IMG/VR virus record: IMGVR_UViG_3300042319_000564
Span: 31,535 to 95,534 of that record
Reading direction: 5' to 3' (one strand)
DNA: 64,000 bases
From: a virus
Shown here piece by piece: positions 54,001 to 63,400 of the stretch. The notes below the pieces were generated by a model. It did no database searches, was not told where the DNA came from, and worked only from the letters and a program-made list of their open reading frames with translations. A program made the position numbers and the translations under genes. The number at the start of each line of letters is the position of its first letter. Position 1 is the first letter of the stretch.

Positions 54001-57000
54001 ATATTCCGTTAGTCAACCCAACAATACTTGGATTGCCTGTTAATAGTGATTGATTTAATTTAAAATCAATAAAGTTGCTATTCAATACACCGCCAAATTC
54101 ACCTGACTTGATAGCCCAGTTTTCATATATATCATAATCAATACCACCCTGTGGTAAATTAGCTCCCTTAAATGCACTGGCTGCATTTAATGTTCCTTTG
54201 TTTTTAATAAAGTTTTTATAAACATTAATTTGTGTAATATCAGTCAAATCTGCAAGTGCTAGATAATCACGTGGACGATAACCAATCAAACTAAAACTTA
54301 ATAGGTCTGCATCATTTTCTAAATTAGCACGATTTACATCATAATAAATTGTGCTTTCAAACGAACGTGTGCTTGTATTTGGTAACAAACCTTTTTGTAT
54401 TTCGTTGTAATCTGTTTGCTTCCACTCACGTTCCTCAAACAATTGTTTAGGTTGTATAATAGTAGTAGCAATCCAATATTTGTTTTTATATTTAACTATG
54501 CTACCTGTTGTATATTTTACTGTTTTATCCCAATCAAGTATGTTATCTTGATTTAAAATAAATCCTTGAGCATCAATAGTACCGTTCCATTCTGCAGTTT
54601 TTGTTCCTCGTACAGTAATGCGGCTTTGTCTTAATCCTGTTGCTAAATTATAAATTACATCGTCAAATACAGTAACGTTGTCAAAAACAATACCATGTTC
54701 AAAATTACTAATATTAAATTGTCCATAGGCAATAGTATCACCTTGGTTTAATGGTTGTGCTGTGAATGCAGTACCGTCACGTATAATACTCAAATCAGTA
54801 CTTTGTATTGGATATAAGTTTTGATTTAGTACAAAATTTTGTCTCTGTAATGTTAATGGTTGTACAATATAACTATCTTTATTAATAGAAATTAGAGTAG
54901 CGGCTGGATTGATGTTAACAATACTTCCAGACTCCCATCCTGTTTGCGCCCAATATAAGTATTCGGCAACCATTTGTCTCCAACTAACTTCTAACCCAGA
55001 TTCAATTTGGTCAAACAATACACCTTGACTTGCCAAATATCTGCCATATCCTTCTAAGAACTGCGCTACTTCTTGTATAGTATAAAATTCAGTACCATAC
55101 GATACAACTGTTGGAGTTGTATAATAATCTTTAGCTAACTGAACACTCAATCCCTGAACTGATACTCTGTCATAATTTCCATTTATTTTAGGTAGTAATA
55201 TTTTAAAATATGCATTAGTTTGACTATTACCATATACTTTATAATAACCGTTATTTGTTAATTGTATTACTACGCCACTGTATGTAATACGGTCAAAGGG
55301 TTGGTTATCATATAGCAATACCTGATAGCTTTCATCAGGAATTAATAAACTACTGTTATTGCTATTTGCTGTAGATTTTTCAACATAAAACTTTAATAAG
55401 TTTTTATCACTAAAGCCAGCAAGTCTATAAACTAATCTAACATCAATGTTGTTTAATAAATCACTAACATTATTAGTTGCATCAATGCCTACTTGTTTTT
55501 CATAATCAACTACCCAATTAATATAACTTGTTTTAGCAATACCGTTGCCGTAAATTTGTACATCACTTATTATTAAATGACTACGATTATTTACCAAATA
55601 CTGATTAAATTCTTCGTTGTATTTGTAATTATCAACATCAACTCCTAAATTAAAGAAGTTAGCCGGCTTTGTTAATGCTAGTATACGCATTAAATCAAAT
55701 GGCCAACTACTACTTCTACGATAACTAAATTCTGCAGGGCCAACATCACCGACTACCCAATCACGGTTAAGTGTGTTGTTGCTATAATTACCTACAATAG
55801 AAACAAAGGGTGATACTAAATTACCCTGACTATCTACTGGTAATACTTGTAATAATTCTGGACGAATTGCTTGGGTAATAACAATTGGATTACCATTATT
55901 CCAATCAATACCCTGTGCCAAATCATTCCACAAAACTAAGTTATCGCTAGTATACGGAGCAGAACCATAACGTGTTGCCCACCATGATGGTTGGTCAGTA
56001 AAGCCTAACATTTCCCATGGACTAGTATCTGGATTACTAGTATCATAGAAATATTCATATATACCTCTCCAATACCCCTGTAGAATAACTTGTTGGTTTA
56101 TCTTGTTACCAGTTTGATTATAATTATAGGTATATTCATTATTGGCATTATAGAACTGAGTTTTGTAATTGATTCTATTTTGTCCTACCCAATCTAAAAA
56201 GCTAGATGAGTAAATCTGTAAAATTTCGTCATAACTATAATCAGTCTCTCTAAAGAACCCTGGTAATACTTCATATTCTTGTACAGGAATAACATTACTT
56301 AATTTTAAGTTATTGTATACACGTTTCTCATACTCAAACAATACTTGGTCTCTAAAATCAATTAATATGCCGTTAATGTAATCACCATATAGTTTATTAT
56401 ATGAACCATCATGCCCTACAATAAAATATGTTGGTTGAGCGTAAGCAGAATCTAATACAACTGCGGGTATAGTTGATGGATATAAACCTAATTTAGTAGG
56501 AGTATTTGGAACATAACTACCATATGTTTGATTATATTCTTTAATAGTGATTTGATCACCTGGATCCAAATCTAATGTGACAGTTAATGATGGTGTATCT
56601 GTACTTACTGTATAATCAACTCCGCGTATTAATTGACTAATTATTCCGGATGTATTAGTTAAGTAAACCAATACACTATTATAATTAGCCGTAGCAAAAT
56701 TATATACTTTACTTAATGGATATATACTTATATCTAATGCATTTGCAAAACTGTATGTATTGGTGATATATGCCGCTTTTGATGGCAACATATCACTCCA
56801 AAAGAAACTATTACTATCTGTTTTTGAAGCAGTAATTTTATCTAATGCATCATCTAACATAGTTGAAGGAGATAATCTTGTACTAAAATCAGTAGAATTA
56901 ACTGTATCAATTAATAAAGTTTTAAAAGTAATGTATTCTCTACTGTTATATAATAACGCATTGAATAGATTATGACTCTGTTTACGTAAAAATGCACCAG

Positions 57001-60000
57001 GTAACACTAAACTTGCGCTATTCTGAATAATCTTATTACCATATGGTACCATATTACCTAAATCACGGTAATTGTTTGCACCAAATACATCACCAGTTGT
57101 GTTTGGATTATTGTAAAAGCTACTCTGATATTGACCACGAATATCACCTACATTAACTACCGTAATATCTGCATTCAATGGGTTATTGTTTAAATTAGAA
57201 GGTATACTATAATATGCAGTTTCACTTACCTGATCACTTAATAATAATATTTCAACTACAGTATCTACTAATGGGTCAGGCACTGTGAAGGTTACGATTG
57301 TTTGTGACGATGTGGTTTCTACTGTATAGGCGGTTGAATATTGTATTTTATTGTTTACAAAAAGTTGTATAGTAGGCCATGCACTATCTGTATTTGCTAG
57401 TTTAGCAATATCACATGTATATGTTGTTACAGGATTATTAGCATAGTAGTTAAATTCAAATATTTGGTATTGTACACTTGGTCCTACTGCTGTTTGCCAT
57501 CCTAATTGTCTTACCGATGTTGTCAAGTCAGAATAATTATAAATATATCCCGTGTTAACTTTTTGTGTAATAGGAGTAGTACCACTGACATAGTTGAATG
57601 TTGCAGAATTAAGTGATGTGTCAAAGCTAATATCACCTACATTATCAATAGAACTATACAATAAAGGGAAGCCCAATATTGCATCATCATTTCCCGATCC
57701 AATACCATATGCAAATAGTTTATTACCTGCAAATGATGTACCAATGTAAACGGTGCTATCACCAAAACTTATTCCGTTATCATCAAATATATCAAATAAA
57801 GGTGGTTGATTTACTGTCGTTTTTTGTTGAGCTTCTTGCCAATCAACACCATCAAAGTAAAAATCCATACCTTGATAATTATATCCTCTGAATGCAACTG
57901 TTTGCTCATTTGCTAAAACAAGACCATCATCTGCCTGTGTTAATGTAATTACTGGACTATCGCCTGGTATTAATGTAGAAAATCTAACAATATATATTTT
58001 ATTTCGTATGTTTAGATTTTCATCGGCTGCAAAAACAATTCTTGCTCCGTCAAACACTGCATAACTGTCATTATTAGTATCGTTGGCAATTAATGATGCC
58101 ACTGCAGTAGATCCTATTGTTTGCGAAAATTCCCACTCTACTGTTAACGTTATAGTTGTTGTTCCTGAAATATTAGTAATTTGAGTATTTCTTGGAAGAA
58201 TATTTGTACTATCGTTTATATATTGACCAATTTGAAATGTGCCAGGCCCAGTTTTTGAGAACACATTACTTGCAAGTATAGTAATAGTTGTGCTAGTACC
58301 AGTAGTACCGTTGATAGTGGCATTATATCCAGTATAGACTTCAACGTCAGGATAATAATTTTCTTGTCCTGCTACTTGATTAGGAGCATCTGTTGTGCGA
58401 AAATCAATAAAATCTATAGGTGGTTTTCCAATAATACCCGAATCAAACATTCGTAGATTAGGATAAAATTCAATAATAGGACGTTTAGCTTTATTGTCCG
58501 AGGTAGCATAAAGGGATATTAATTCCGGATTACTATTGTATGATGCTGTTGCATTAATTACGTCAATGTGAAACCATCTATTACTACGAGACCATGCGTT
58601 TTTATCAATACTATTTCTTGAAATAGTAATATAATCTGGTGTGACAGGTATGTATAAATTTATATCATAATTACCTATGTCATACGGGGTTGTGTCAAAG
58701 GGAATATAAGTACCAGATGTAAATGGTTCTGGTGCTATCAAATCTGTCACTGGAATTAATTCTATTGCAGTACCAACTCCTTCTACATAAAATCTAGTAC
58801 CTTCATAACTTGAAGGATATATATCTCCGGAGAATATAACTTTTAATCCATTAGTAAATACTACACCATTTGGTGCTGTGTAGTTTTGTTTGCCAATAAT
58901 GTCTGTTAATACATCAATACGATTAGTAGTGTTACTAGAAATTAATCTAATTTGTCCTACTTTATTACCTGAGGTACCGTCTTGATAATATAAAGTATCA
59001 AGTATAGCACTCATATAAGGTATTAATGATACAGTGTCGCTGGTATTTCTATAAAATGTTCTACCAATCCATTCTGTACCAAAATTAGCAGTAATTTTTT
59101 CTTCAACAGGAATAGTACCGGTATTAACTAATCTAATTACAGGGTCAGTTGGATCACCTTCATAGGTAATTGTATAAAAAGTAGCTGATATATCTGTGTA
59201 ATATCCACCTTCTGAGTTTGCAAAATTTGTACTATCACCAGGCGGAGTATACGGTGCGCCCCCTACAGGAAATGTAACTGGACCGCTATTAGTACTAACT
59301 GTTTGTGTCCCTGAACTTGGTGTTTCTTCATCATAGGTTGTAGTATCAAAGAATTTTGATATATATCCAGTTAATACAATTGCAGCTCCAGTGCCTGTAC
59401 CAACACCAGTCGCAATAAATGATTCACCTACTGTGTTAGAAGTTGCACCAATTAACGTAAAATCAGTAGTACCAAGTGTATCTATAGTGTAAGTGCTACC
59501 AACTTCAAATGAGCCGGCATCAACTAATGATTGTACACCGGTATTATAGAACATTAATGTAAGACCTTCAAGTGAAGTAATACCATCTATGCCGTTTTCT
59601 AAGCTACTTACTAATACACCGTTAACTTCATCATATGTTAATGTTGATACTACATCTACCCTGTTATTACCGGGAAAAATATATTGATCTTGAGCATTTT
59701 TAAAAGGTACAGTAAATGTTACAATACCCACTTCTGCTCCGTTATTGTCAACACCTAATACATCACGTGTTTGTACATTAAGTTGTGTAGGATCAAATCC
59801 GGTTACACCCGGTGCGCCTTGAATCCAAAATTGACTATTTTGATTAACACTGAATCTATACGTACCACCACGCAATAAAGTTAATGATGGGTTAGTAGAA
59901 CCCTGTGCTTGACCATCTGCTGTTATAAGGTAACCATTAGGGTTACTTACAACAATATAATCAGTAGCATTATAAACAGTATCAGTACTAACAGTTACCG

Positions 60001-60427
60001 CTTCAGGACCTTCAGGTATCCAATAGTATTGATTAAAATTAATAATTTTATCTAGGTTAGTAAAACTATCCCATGAATAGAATTGACTTGTGAATAATCT
60101 GTTGTTATCATTAACAACACCACCTTCTAATTCTAATCCATCAATAATACCCGGGTAGCTAATAAAATCTTGTGCAGTGTTAGTATCTTTTTTAAGGAAC
60201 GTTACACCCGGATCAAGTTGATAATCAGTTCTTGTTTTGGTAGGTTCAGTAACATAATAATTTTTAGCATTGACTCCATAACCAAATCTACTTCCTATAT
60301 AGCCTTCTATGCGTTTAGTATTAGGCTGGTCTACTATTTGATCCAACGTTGCATTTAAAAATTGACTATTAGTCGGCGTTTTAAATATTTCAGGTAGAAA
60401 ATTTAATGTTCTAATTCTTGTTGCCAT
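42071..60427 (-). CDS. Giant virion protein of 6118 aa, baseplate/tail-associated
   Basis: One uninterrupted frame of 18.4 kb directly downstream of gp6, where T4-like phages carry baseplate wedge gp7, but six times longer. The N-terminus (MATRIRTLNFLPEIFKTPTN) and first 150 residues (YIGSRFGYGVNAKNYYV, FISYPGIIDGLE, NQYYWIPEGPE) look like the conserved start of this phage family. Later there are FG-GAP-like blades (about 2360-3080), a Ycf48/BNR-like set of blades with DG.TWTN (about 4800-5110), many beta modules containing GG.V..TTYYVK.I, four copies of a GTTDFTLIGATSNTVG-type module (near 304, 2627, 3422 and 5999), and a DUF4214-gene-like GYAINNTITILGTALAG. No signal peptide, no enzyme motif. 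Probably a long tail-attached structural protein. Confidence 0.75.
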   Translation of the reverse strand: MATRIRTLNFLPEIFKTPTNSQFLNATLDQIVDQPNTKRIEGYIGSRFGYGVNAKNYYVTEPTKTRTDYQLDPGVTFLKKDTNTAQDFISYPGIIDGLELEGGVVNDNNRLFTSQFYSWDSFTNLDKIINFNQYYWIPEGPEAVTVSTDTVYNATDYIVVSNPNGYLITADGQAQGSTNPSLTLLRGGTYRFSVNQNSQFWIQGAPGVTGFDPTQLNVQTRDVLGVDNNGAEVGIVTFTVPFKNAQDQYIFPGNNRVDVVSTLTYDEVNGVLVSSLENGIDGITSLEGLTLMFYNTGVQSLVDAGSFEVGSTYTIDTLGTTDFTLIGATSNTVGESFIATGVGTGTGAAIVLTGYISKFFDTTTYDEETPSSGTQTVSTNSGPVTFPVGGAPYTPPGDSTNFANSEGGYYTDISATFYTITYEGDPTDPVIRLVNTGTIPVEEKITANFGTEWIGRTFYRNTSDTVSLIPYMSAILDTLYYQDGTSGNKVGQIRLISSNTTNRIDVLTDIIGKQNYTAPNGVVFTNGLKVIFSGDIYPSSYEGTRFYVEGVGTAIELIPVTDLIAPEPFTSGTYIPFDTTPYDIGNYDINLYIPVTPDYITISRNSIDKNAWSRSNRWFHIDVINATASYNSNPELISLYATSDNKAKRPIIEFYPNLRMFDSGIIGKPPIDFIDFRTTDAPNQVAGQENYYPDVEVYTGYNATINGTTGTSTTITILASNVFSKTGPGTFQIGQYINDSTNILPRNTQITNISGTTTITLTVEWEFSQTIGSTAVASLIANDTNNDSYAVFDGARIVFAADENLNIRNKIYIVRFSTLIPGDSPVITLTQADDGLVLANEQTVAFRGYNYQGMDFYFDGVDWQEAQQKTTVNQPPLFDIFDDNGISFGDSTVYIGTSFAGNKLFAYGIGSGNDDAILGFPLLYSSIDNVGDISFDTSLNSATFNYVSGTTPITQKVNTGYIYNYSDLTTSVRQLGWQTAVGPSVQYQIFEFNYYANNPVTTYTCDIAKLANTDSAWPTIQLFVNNKIQYSTAYTVETTSSQTIVTFTVPDPLVDTVVEILLLSDQVSETAYYSIPSNLNNNPLNADITVVNVGDIRGQYQSSFYNNPNTTGDVFGANNYRDLGNMVPYGNKIIQNSASLVLPGAFLRKQSHNLFNALLYNSREYITFKTLLIDTVNSTDFSTRLSPSTMLDDALDKITASKTDSNSFFWSDMLPSKAAYITNTYSFANALDISIYPLSKVYNFATANYNSVLVYLTNTSGIISQLIRGVDYTVSTDTPSLTVTLDLDPGDQITIKEYNQTYGSYVPNTPTKLGLYPSTIPAVVLDSAYAQPTYFIVGHDGSYNKLYGDYINGILIDFRDQVLFEYEKRVYNNLKLSNVIPVQEYEVLPGFFRETDYSYDEILQIYSSSFLDWVGQNRINYKTQFYNANNEYTYNYNQTGNKINQQVILQGYWRGIYEYFYDTSNPDTSPWEMLGFTDQPSWWATRYGSAPYTSDNLVLWNDLAQGIDWNNGNPIVITQAIRPELLQVLPVDSQGNLVSPFVSIVGNYSNNTLNRDWVVGDVGPAEFSYRRSSSWPFDLMRILALTKPANFFNLGVDVDNYKYNEEFNQYLVNNRSHLIISDVQIYGNGIAKTSYINWVVDYEKQVGIDATNNVSDLLNNIDVRLVYRLAGFSDKNLLKFYVEKSTANSNNSSLLIPDESYQVLLYDNQPFDRITYSGVVIQLTNNGYYKVYGNSQTNAYFKILLPKINGNYDRVSVQGLSVQLAKDYYTTPTVVSYGTEFYTIQEVAQFLEGYGRYLASQGVLFDQIESGLEVSWRQMVAEYLYWAQTGWESGSIVNINPAATLISINKDSYIVQPLTLQRQNFVLNQNLYPIQSTDLSIIRDGTAFTAQPLNQGDTIAYGQFNISNFEHGIVFDNVTVFDDVIYNLATGLRQSRITVRGTKTAEWNGTIDAQGFILNQDNILDWDKTVKYTTGSIVKYKNKYWIATTIIQPKQLFEEREWKQTDYNEIQKGLLPNTSTRSFESTIYYDVNRANLENDADLLSFSLIGYRPRDYLALADLTDITQINVYKNFIKNKGTLNAASAFKGANLPQGGIDYDIYENWAIKSGEFGGVLNSNFIDFKLNQSLLTGNPSIVGLTNGISTDGVQQEVPLYSLYNYGRPVNSTDVLPLLPTNTPSYLLPDAGYANFNDMRIAAYYYTNLPTSTSPRGVLTPLSQLYVGQYIWLADYQGTWQVMTPVSLGQVIFAKNNLNGTATITFNNPHGLTKYQPFAVVNFNDSLNGYYIVNTVIDLNSVLVNVTLAPSITSIFGQGIGFKFQSQRVATPNDIIDLPLLNTEFVKTKVWVDTNNDGDWAVYRKSINYGYDSELIKNGSETFGSAVAYTDTLGYLIGDADAGVAYRYSYNTLFDRYELLQTITSSSSFGTTIAYANDIFVISQPTGTPAVYVYQLVVSITVDELQSLQSAIAAPVGVTEWGKAIAISGDANWLYISAVTSSTSLVYVYRYSTITEEYEYSTTINLGLTNDDNFGYSIATDYYGDTVVIGTPDKNYDGSIENWGYTYVYDRTVQNVESQFTSLPDVPQTFTLAWTPTTVTQTATAIDGSTERITVTSSAGFSVGDPVVFSTGTNAGYFAIGETYTITSVGTTNFVAIGASANTIGQTFVATGAGTGTGTANSTGLLSSGAISANTVYYILDKPTGTTFRITTSRGSVVPINLTSSTGSMTCSIQITPLLITVNGTIITDNNYAVIDSTLYVYSSLNAGDIINVSGNNFVLCQTLTTETTPKIGVQFGNSVDTNTYATEILVGAPFELNSQNQEGAVYRYTNGGGKYGMIIGTSDCAITTTRIILINGYIVTLTAGNASTVANIINQANITNVQASEQLDNLGIPTGKLIISLINTALASVNDKLNVTVLNTSTWAELGFNTYTQTQIITDPHIQGTTQFGNVVKFNEFNSFVVSAPTATRYQATTFDSTDDEDYDNDTLFDNNATQWVDTYRNAGAVYMFDYLSVYNESLANCGNFVYAQSTNDINETYGSQPMFGHAIDFNASHVVIGTPNFKPDTIAGQLITYINATGTPDWSVYRNSNPVVDTNRIQNIQLYSAITNNTLDNLDYIDPLQGKILGSVRQNIDVISNVDPAGYNSPNINKGAMVWGAVQIGQIWFNTSTTRFVNYHQNDIVYDSKWWGQVFPGSDVTVYSWITSDVPPISYAGPGTVFDVESYAIEYTLNASGVLTPVYYYWVRNTNIIFTKTGKTLADSIIQSYIASPINSGISYFAPLEQDIYGLYNCGDNINANDTVLHIGFSTGTNDDVSHSLYNLIRTNYADDFLPGLPTTNGLDVPESLYDRMLDSLCGVDESGGVVPDPYLPKPVQYGIYARPRQSFFVNRFLALKNYLTYANDVLAQYPITETRNASFLNTQNPTIIETIVAGNCQANVTYTIVTVGDVNWTSIGAASNTAGITFIATGPATGSSRNTGTASFLAFAEGAKYNTTDYWNYINWWATGYDNNTKSALQVPIYADLATIDATPGLIVTVTTNGDGKSEVYVYTNLNMWERIGLQDGTIEFSSDLWDYSTARLGFGDNFFDTTPYDTYPSQETRSIVRALNEEIYTNELLLYRNKSLVLLFEYIQSETIESQNYLPWLNKTSFIDVGHTIRELLPLEVFRSDNQDFLAGYINEVKPYHVVIKEFLFKYTGSELYAGTITDFDLPSQYNTDVQQFITPELVYSNPSAINQYLPTDPIWQTSAYKEWFNNYGLSITGVNDYQITVLASYISLNSGSFAVDNAYGFPINGTILIGDELIGYAGVDRSNNTLFGLTRGVDGTPISVHIPGEIITIDLPAVLLLNGGRAYNEPPRITAYIDTSIYPEPRRPAILQAVMNLDSILRIDVIDPGDGYVVLPEIVIDPSIGLPFTSTDVDTFTNTIILPLPLLQTGDLIKYTIGTDTTAVGGLEVNQYYYVNVLESTPTFNIALYTTYRDAINDTDRVVLYTTGTGSNNLLSISARASCVSTAVPIRENKIALRFDRTSYTSELSDWQSGQFYGSFYAGLYNNSVRISSSSITLESTQPSIDTILASAQGAVFEIEGVTNDQTLNWSSRTRNVVSTTGGTSDIITIAPSTGGAPDEGGVGPTTGFYVDMPIKFQGAVGNSLLVNGTTYYVKTILNDTDITISAAIGGGTFNLNTATISSAGLLLYVGEVTNTAVVTLFYPGILNTTNTTAVTNTITIPLTGSGLGGTTGFYTNLPIFFTGSVFGGIIENEEYYVTTVVNSTTFTMSTVQDPLIINVTGVIASTDYITCTGTLGLSINDPIIFTDMVISGSVVSDFGNLISGTTYYVRAVIDSNNFQVSTVINGGAFNLGPSNVTGTCLGTDQKNIVQLTTATGSMICNVGLPVSPGQITGQQFTFYPTSSTYTGLIGTDSNLLVRTIDNALANGDYLSVTTTSGGLTNIYNNMPVEFASNYGGLTGGTTYWIVANGIVETTVTSTSAGNVLTCTSTAGFYNEMPVTFTGTGLGGVVLDTTYYIIDTIVSPITSTQFKISNVPGGTEVDLTGENGTMGITGQPYIKVSASLGGGEFPLTDTSANVTMTQAPTLVPEFDVSWVLGGYSVNIADAGEGYAINNTITILGTALAGTTPANDLVMTVNTIDTNGEILSVICAGTPNETVEQYYLKVISATECEVYSDPLLQIPVSGIDFPYTAGDYTLLPEPFYFNQSIVKYNNRVYQCIVSNNDTEFIFGKWELLSSDSRKLNALDRIMGYYQPTANMPGLDLTQLVEGITYPNSTYQGNAFPPADEYTLDTILQDQAFSPVEVDTASILFDGVTYIGSANTPTYSLIINSVNGTSWPSNKLSEQPVGLSDIGYFNGKYIITSTNTATPIFISTDGESWATTGLVDGTVSIDSTQLYSVSYLNGKYIATGNNIVSSTDGYNWIEVYNFYGSILYGISGITINNFNGFVAVGYGPDYSVIPTITQSVVLNSLDGITWTNITPFGSAETLYGVTSGNNTIIIVGDNGTIFTSINSSNWVNVGTGSYNLKDVAYSSDLGLFVIVGQAGAILTSSDDGVTWTDVTDSDITTENLNGITWNNIDNEFVIAGNNNVILQSADGITWINVGVFDTLPTIYDVQGDPFMSGYGPEELVPGVVSDNLTMIVTTRPGTNWDVETYQHVGYNVVSTQITPTVGQLTFSFDNLVEFPAQLSVFQVDSVTGLSTRLYSPSSFTVDWLVKTITLPSSLPAGDSLVVEVYEVGNGDQLEKSNSQTDPIRINTVTGFNEINLNCNFTATRSSGSGVIRPGTEPINVIATETDSTDNTILCENVAYFTLNDQIIFQGDVFGGIVADTHYYVKTISTVTNKITISDVITDGVAGPTFIITTDSGSMDIVIQTGSGAVWSDPIVYHNGTKLILGHTNRITQTNSSNNSITCNTTSGMAVGDRIVFSDTMFGNDITPQTVYYIESIFDGNEFTISATLGGTVITLSDAVGGATGITNDYSFGIADNGISAKMIFSAQYDVTLDYLAYTVFGETYPSQYGYTIPEIQTIIGNGTSGPFTLTNFVGGDNPTNAIVEINGVRLLDTAYTINSSTDTLQFIGGTPLTPSALDTIAVTSFNLTERQYFNTQYDITNKTVSTIINIDNEITPPIVSTIVTAVSSTGNLLTCANTSGFIVDQTIIFKGTQLGNVLTNGTVYYVKSVTYPYDGTFTISTTLSGSTFNPGTATGTMLAYVGGTPAVRVTTSTAHNLTTNDLIRIDGTIGSVQLNNNTYYVHVISSTQVDLYNTSYSSSISAVNDPVTSISTYLSGGYIWEDGIFVVDSDWEQSNVDRLWVTINGYRVPSTQLYLNANNNLSILTEIVTGDDIIITSMISSATPNQLVYLQNVNKNGTGSVFRSNSNTRTWIVQPIYYTDAVIYVDDVTKITDQITQNVVAPAAVNGITSIGLTADKNIISQVTVYNNTTNAYINSTNYDIVIIDLSPILEIYDEVTVGDSLAIVTLEGNLIYINGEQIKFTTVNPILQSGNFKIGQQYIIETVGTTNFTSIGASSNTVGLTFTATGLGMGTGTAIAINAISGLQRGTNGTAELSYIPLYSEMFGLLSNNLLPSVDYNLTWNSNIYNVTDGDPLQISETDAAYFLNTTIS

Positions 60428-60452
60428 TATTTCTCTCTATGTTATATAGTAC

Positions 60453-63400
60453 TTATCTTATTTGTAATTGAGCTGGTGTAAGTGCCGCAATCACTACCAC
60501 ATCATTTGCTGTCGCACCATTTGCAAATATTTCGTAAGGAGCAGATTTAATTTCATATAAATCTCCAAAACTCATTGTAGGATCATTCGGCACTAATACT
60601 GCTGAACTAATTAATTCACCAACTTGGGCATGTAAGTATGCACTTAATTCACTAAAGTAAAAAGTGTCACCAAAATTCCAATTATTAATATCAAAGTATG
60701 CATTCATTGCAGAAAGAACGGCACTGCGAATTTCACTATCACTGGCATTAGTATTATTTGCTCTAATGACTTTAACAGTTGCTCTTAATAGTTCAGGAGC
60801 TTTAGGTCCAAATAATGGCAAAAATACTACGCTATTTAATATAACACTATCACTTAACATTTTGTAATCATTTAATGAACCATATGATTGTGATAGTTCA
60901 TTGATTGTAGGTTTATCTGGCATTGGTACTGTATCAGTAATATCTTGTAACCAATTTTGATAAGCAGTATAATAGGATTGTGTTACTAGATATAAATCAA
61001 TAATATTTGTAGTAGCTGGATCAATACGTGTAGTGTTATTACTATTATGACGATATTGGAATTGCAATCCTTGACGTCCCGGTTTCATAATATATTGAGG
61101 TTGTTCTGTTACAACATAATAAAGAGTATTGACTGTTTGGTCTTGAATAGTTCTATAAAATAAATTATCACTGTATGCATAAAATAATTGACCTTCTGGG
61201 TACTCATATTTAACTACTTCAATTTGAGTCTTAGTGGGGTATTGGTATACCACGGTACTTGATGCTATCAATTGATAACGTGAAAGATTAATAGCATCTT
61301 GTATAAGTTCAAAGAAAGTATAAACACCTATATTAGTATTACCAGTTACATAACCAGTAACTTCAGTAAAGAAATCTGGATTACTAACAAGTGTTCTATC
61401 ATTAACATCTATGCTTGCAATTTCTACTTCAAAGTCATTAATATAACCGTCACTCTCTACTGTTTGACCAATGATACTAGTAGATACAGGTGCAGCCAAT
61501 GCATAGTTACTATTAAATTGTGTATTAGTTGCTAATACTTTAACAAAGTCTTGTAATATTTTTCCACTAAACGGATCATATACTAGTTTGCCAGTTTCAA
61601 ACGTAAAACGTGTATCAGCCACACTACCAAAGTAATATGTTAATGAGCGATATGATATACTGTAACGGTTGTTACCTGAACTTAAAAAGTTTATAAAATA
61701 GTTACTAGCATTATATGCACCTATACTCCAACGATCTTGTGCTATAGTTAAACTGTTATCAAATATTAAACTAAAACTTTGATTAAGTTCCATTCTAACA
61801 ACGCATTCTTGTATTACAATGTTAGGGAGTGAGTTATCAAATGCAGGTAATATAGTAGTTACTATTGCACCTTGTGGTACATATCCGTTTAATGTTACTG
61901 GCCCAGTACCATTACTGAATGCGCCCTCACCGTTATTATAACCATCACCCACTACATTTAATACGGTAGTCCATATATAAGTTTTGTCAGATGGGCTTGC
62001 AATACCTGCTATTAAACGGTTTGTTTCACTAAAATAATATCCACTAGGTGCAACAAATTTAATCATTGCTCCTTTTGTAGCGTATTTCATATTATGAGTA
62101 GAGTACGTTCCAATTGGGATAGGAGTATTATCACTACCATTAATATTGTAGAAATAACCAGTTAAACTATTAGCATCAACTGTTTGTTCTTCCCAATATA
62201 CTGTTCCATCACCTGATGCTGTATTAACACTATATCGTGTATAGTTTTGTATATAATATTGTCTTGCACGATTATCTGCTAATAGAACAGCTAATGAGTC
62301 TGTTAAAAAAGTAATAATATCGCCGGTGGTAGTAATTGTTAATAATGTATTACCATTAGTACTATCTTGGTACATGCCACCATCACTAGCAAATGAATTC
62401 GTGCTGGAGTATTTTCCGGTTGGGTCTAACAAGTCTAAGTTTTTTGATACACCAACAGAACTACGGTTAATAGCTTTGCTTTTAATAATAGAACTGTATA
62501 ATGTATATGGGAAATTGTTGTAATCTTCTCCATTAACCATTCTGTTCTGGGTGTAGTAGCGGGAAGGGGCACGTTGTTTAATGTTTGATAATGTTTCTCT
62601 TGCCTGTGCGTTTGACACCGGTGTCTGTAATTCTAATCCTAATGTAAGTGTTTCTGTTCGTCCTACCCTACTAATATAACTTAATGTAACTGATAGATTT
62701 TGCATCTCAGTTGGATCAATAGTATATGTCAATGCATTACCTGCACGTACATATGCTCTAAATGTTCCTACTGGAATCTCGGAAAATACTCCATCACCGA
62801 AAACGTAACTAACTTGGTCATTGAATCTAGAGCCTACAGAAAATATTCTGCGAACACTATTCTCTGTTTGTAAATATGCATCTGCATAAACATTCTCTAC
62901 TTGATTCCATAATGTTCTAGTAGTTGTTGAACTGTTGTCAGTACTCAACTGATATAACCATGTATCTGTATTGTTGATACCCTGAATATCAATATCAACT
63001 ACTTGATTTGCAATTTGTTGTGCTAAATTGAAATCAAAATTCTGCAAGATTCCTTGTTTAAAATAAAAGAAGAAACCTGTATTTGGACTACCATAACCCA
63101 ATTTATCATTACGGTAAGCCATGTTCATTCTACCACTTGGTGCAGGTGGAATCTCATAAACATAATCTTCATTTAATGTGGTTGAACTAACTAATTCAAA
63201 ATTCATTGATTGGTTATCTACTACTGCAGTAAATGGTACAATTGGTAATGTAGTTGGTGGAATATTAATAGCATACTCATCTGTTTTAATACCAGATATC
63301 TGTGCAGTATTACCTGGACGTCCAATACGTTGTGTATTAATTAAAGTAGCATTGATAATTGTATTAAATTGTTCTAACCAATTAACGTTAGCAGGATCAT

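Noticed and set aside
42071-60427. Several separate genes in place of one giant gene
   Set aside because: The frame is continuous for 6118 codons. I saw no internal late box or terminator that would split it, though internal starts cannot be excluded.
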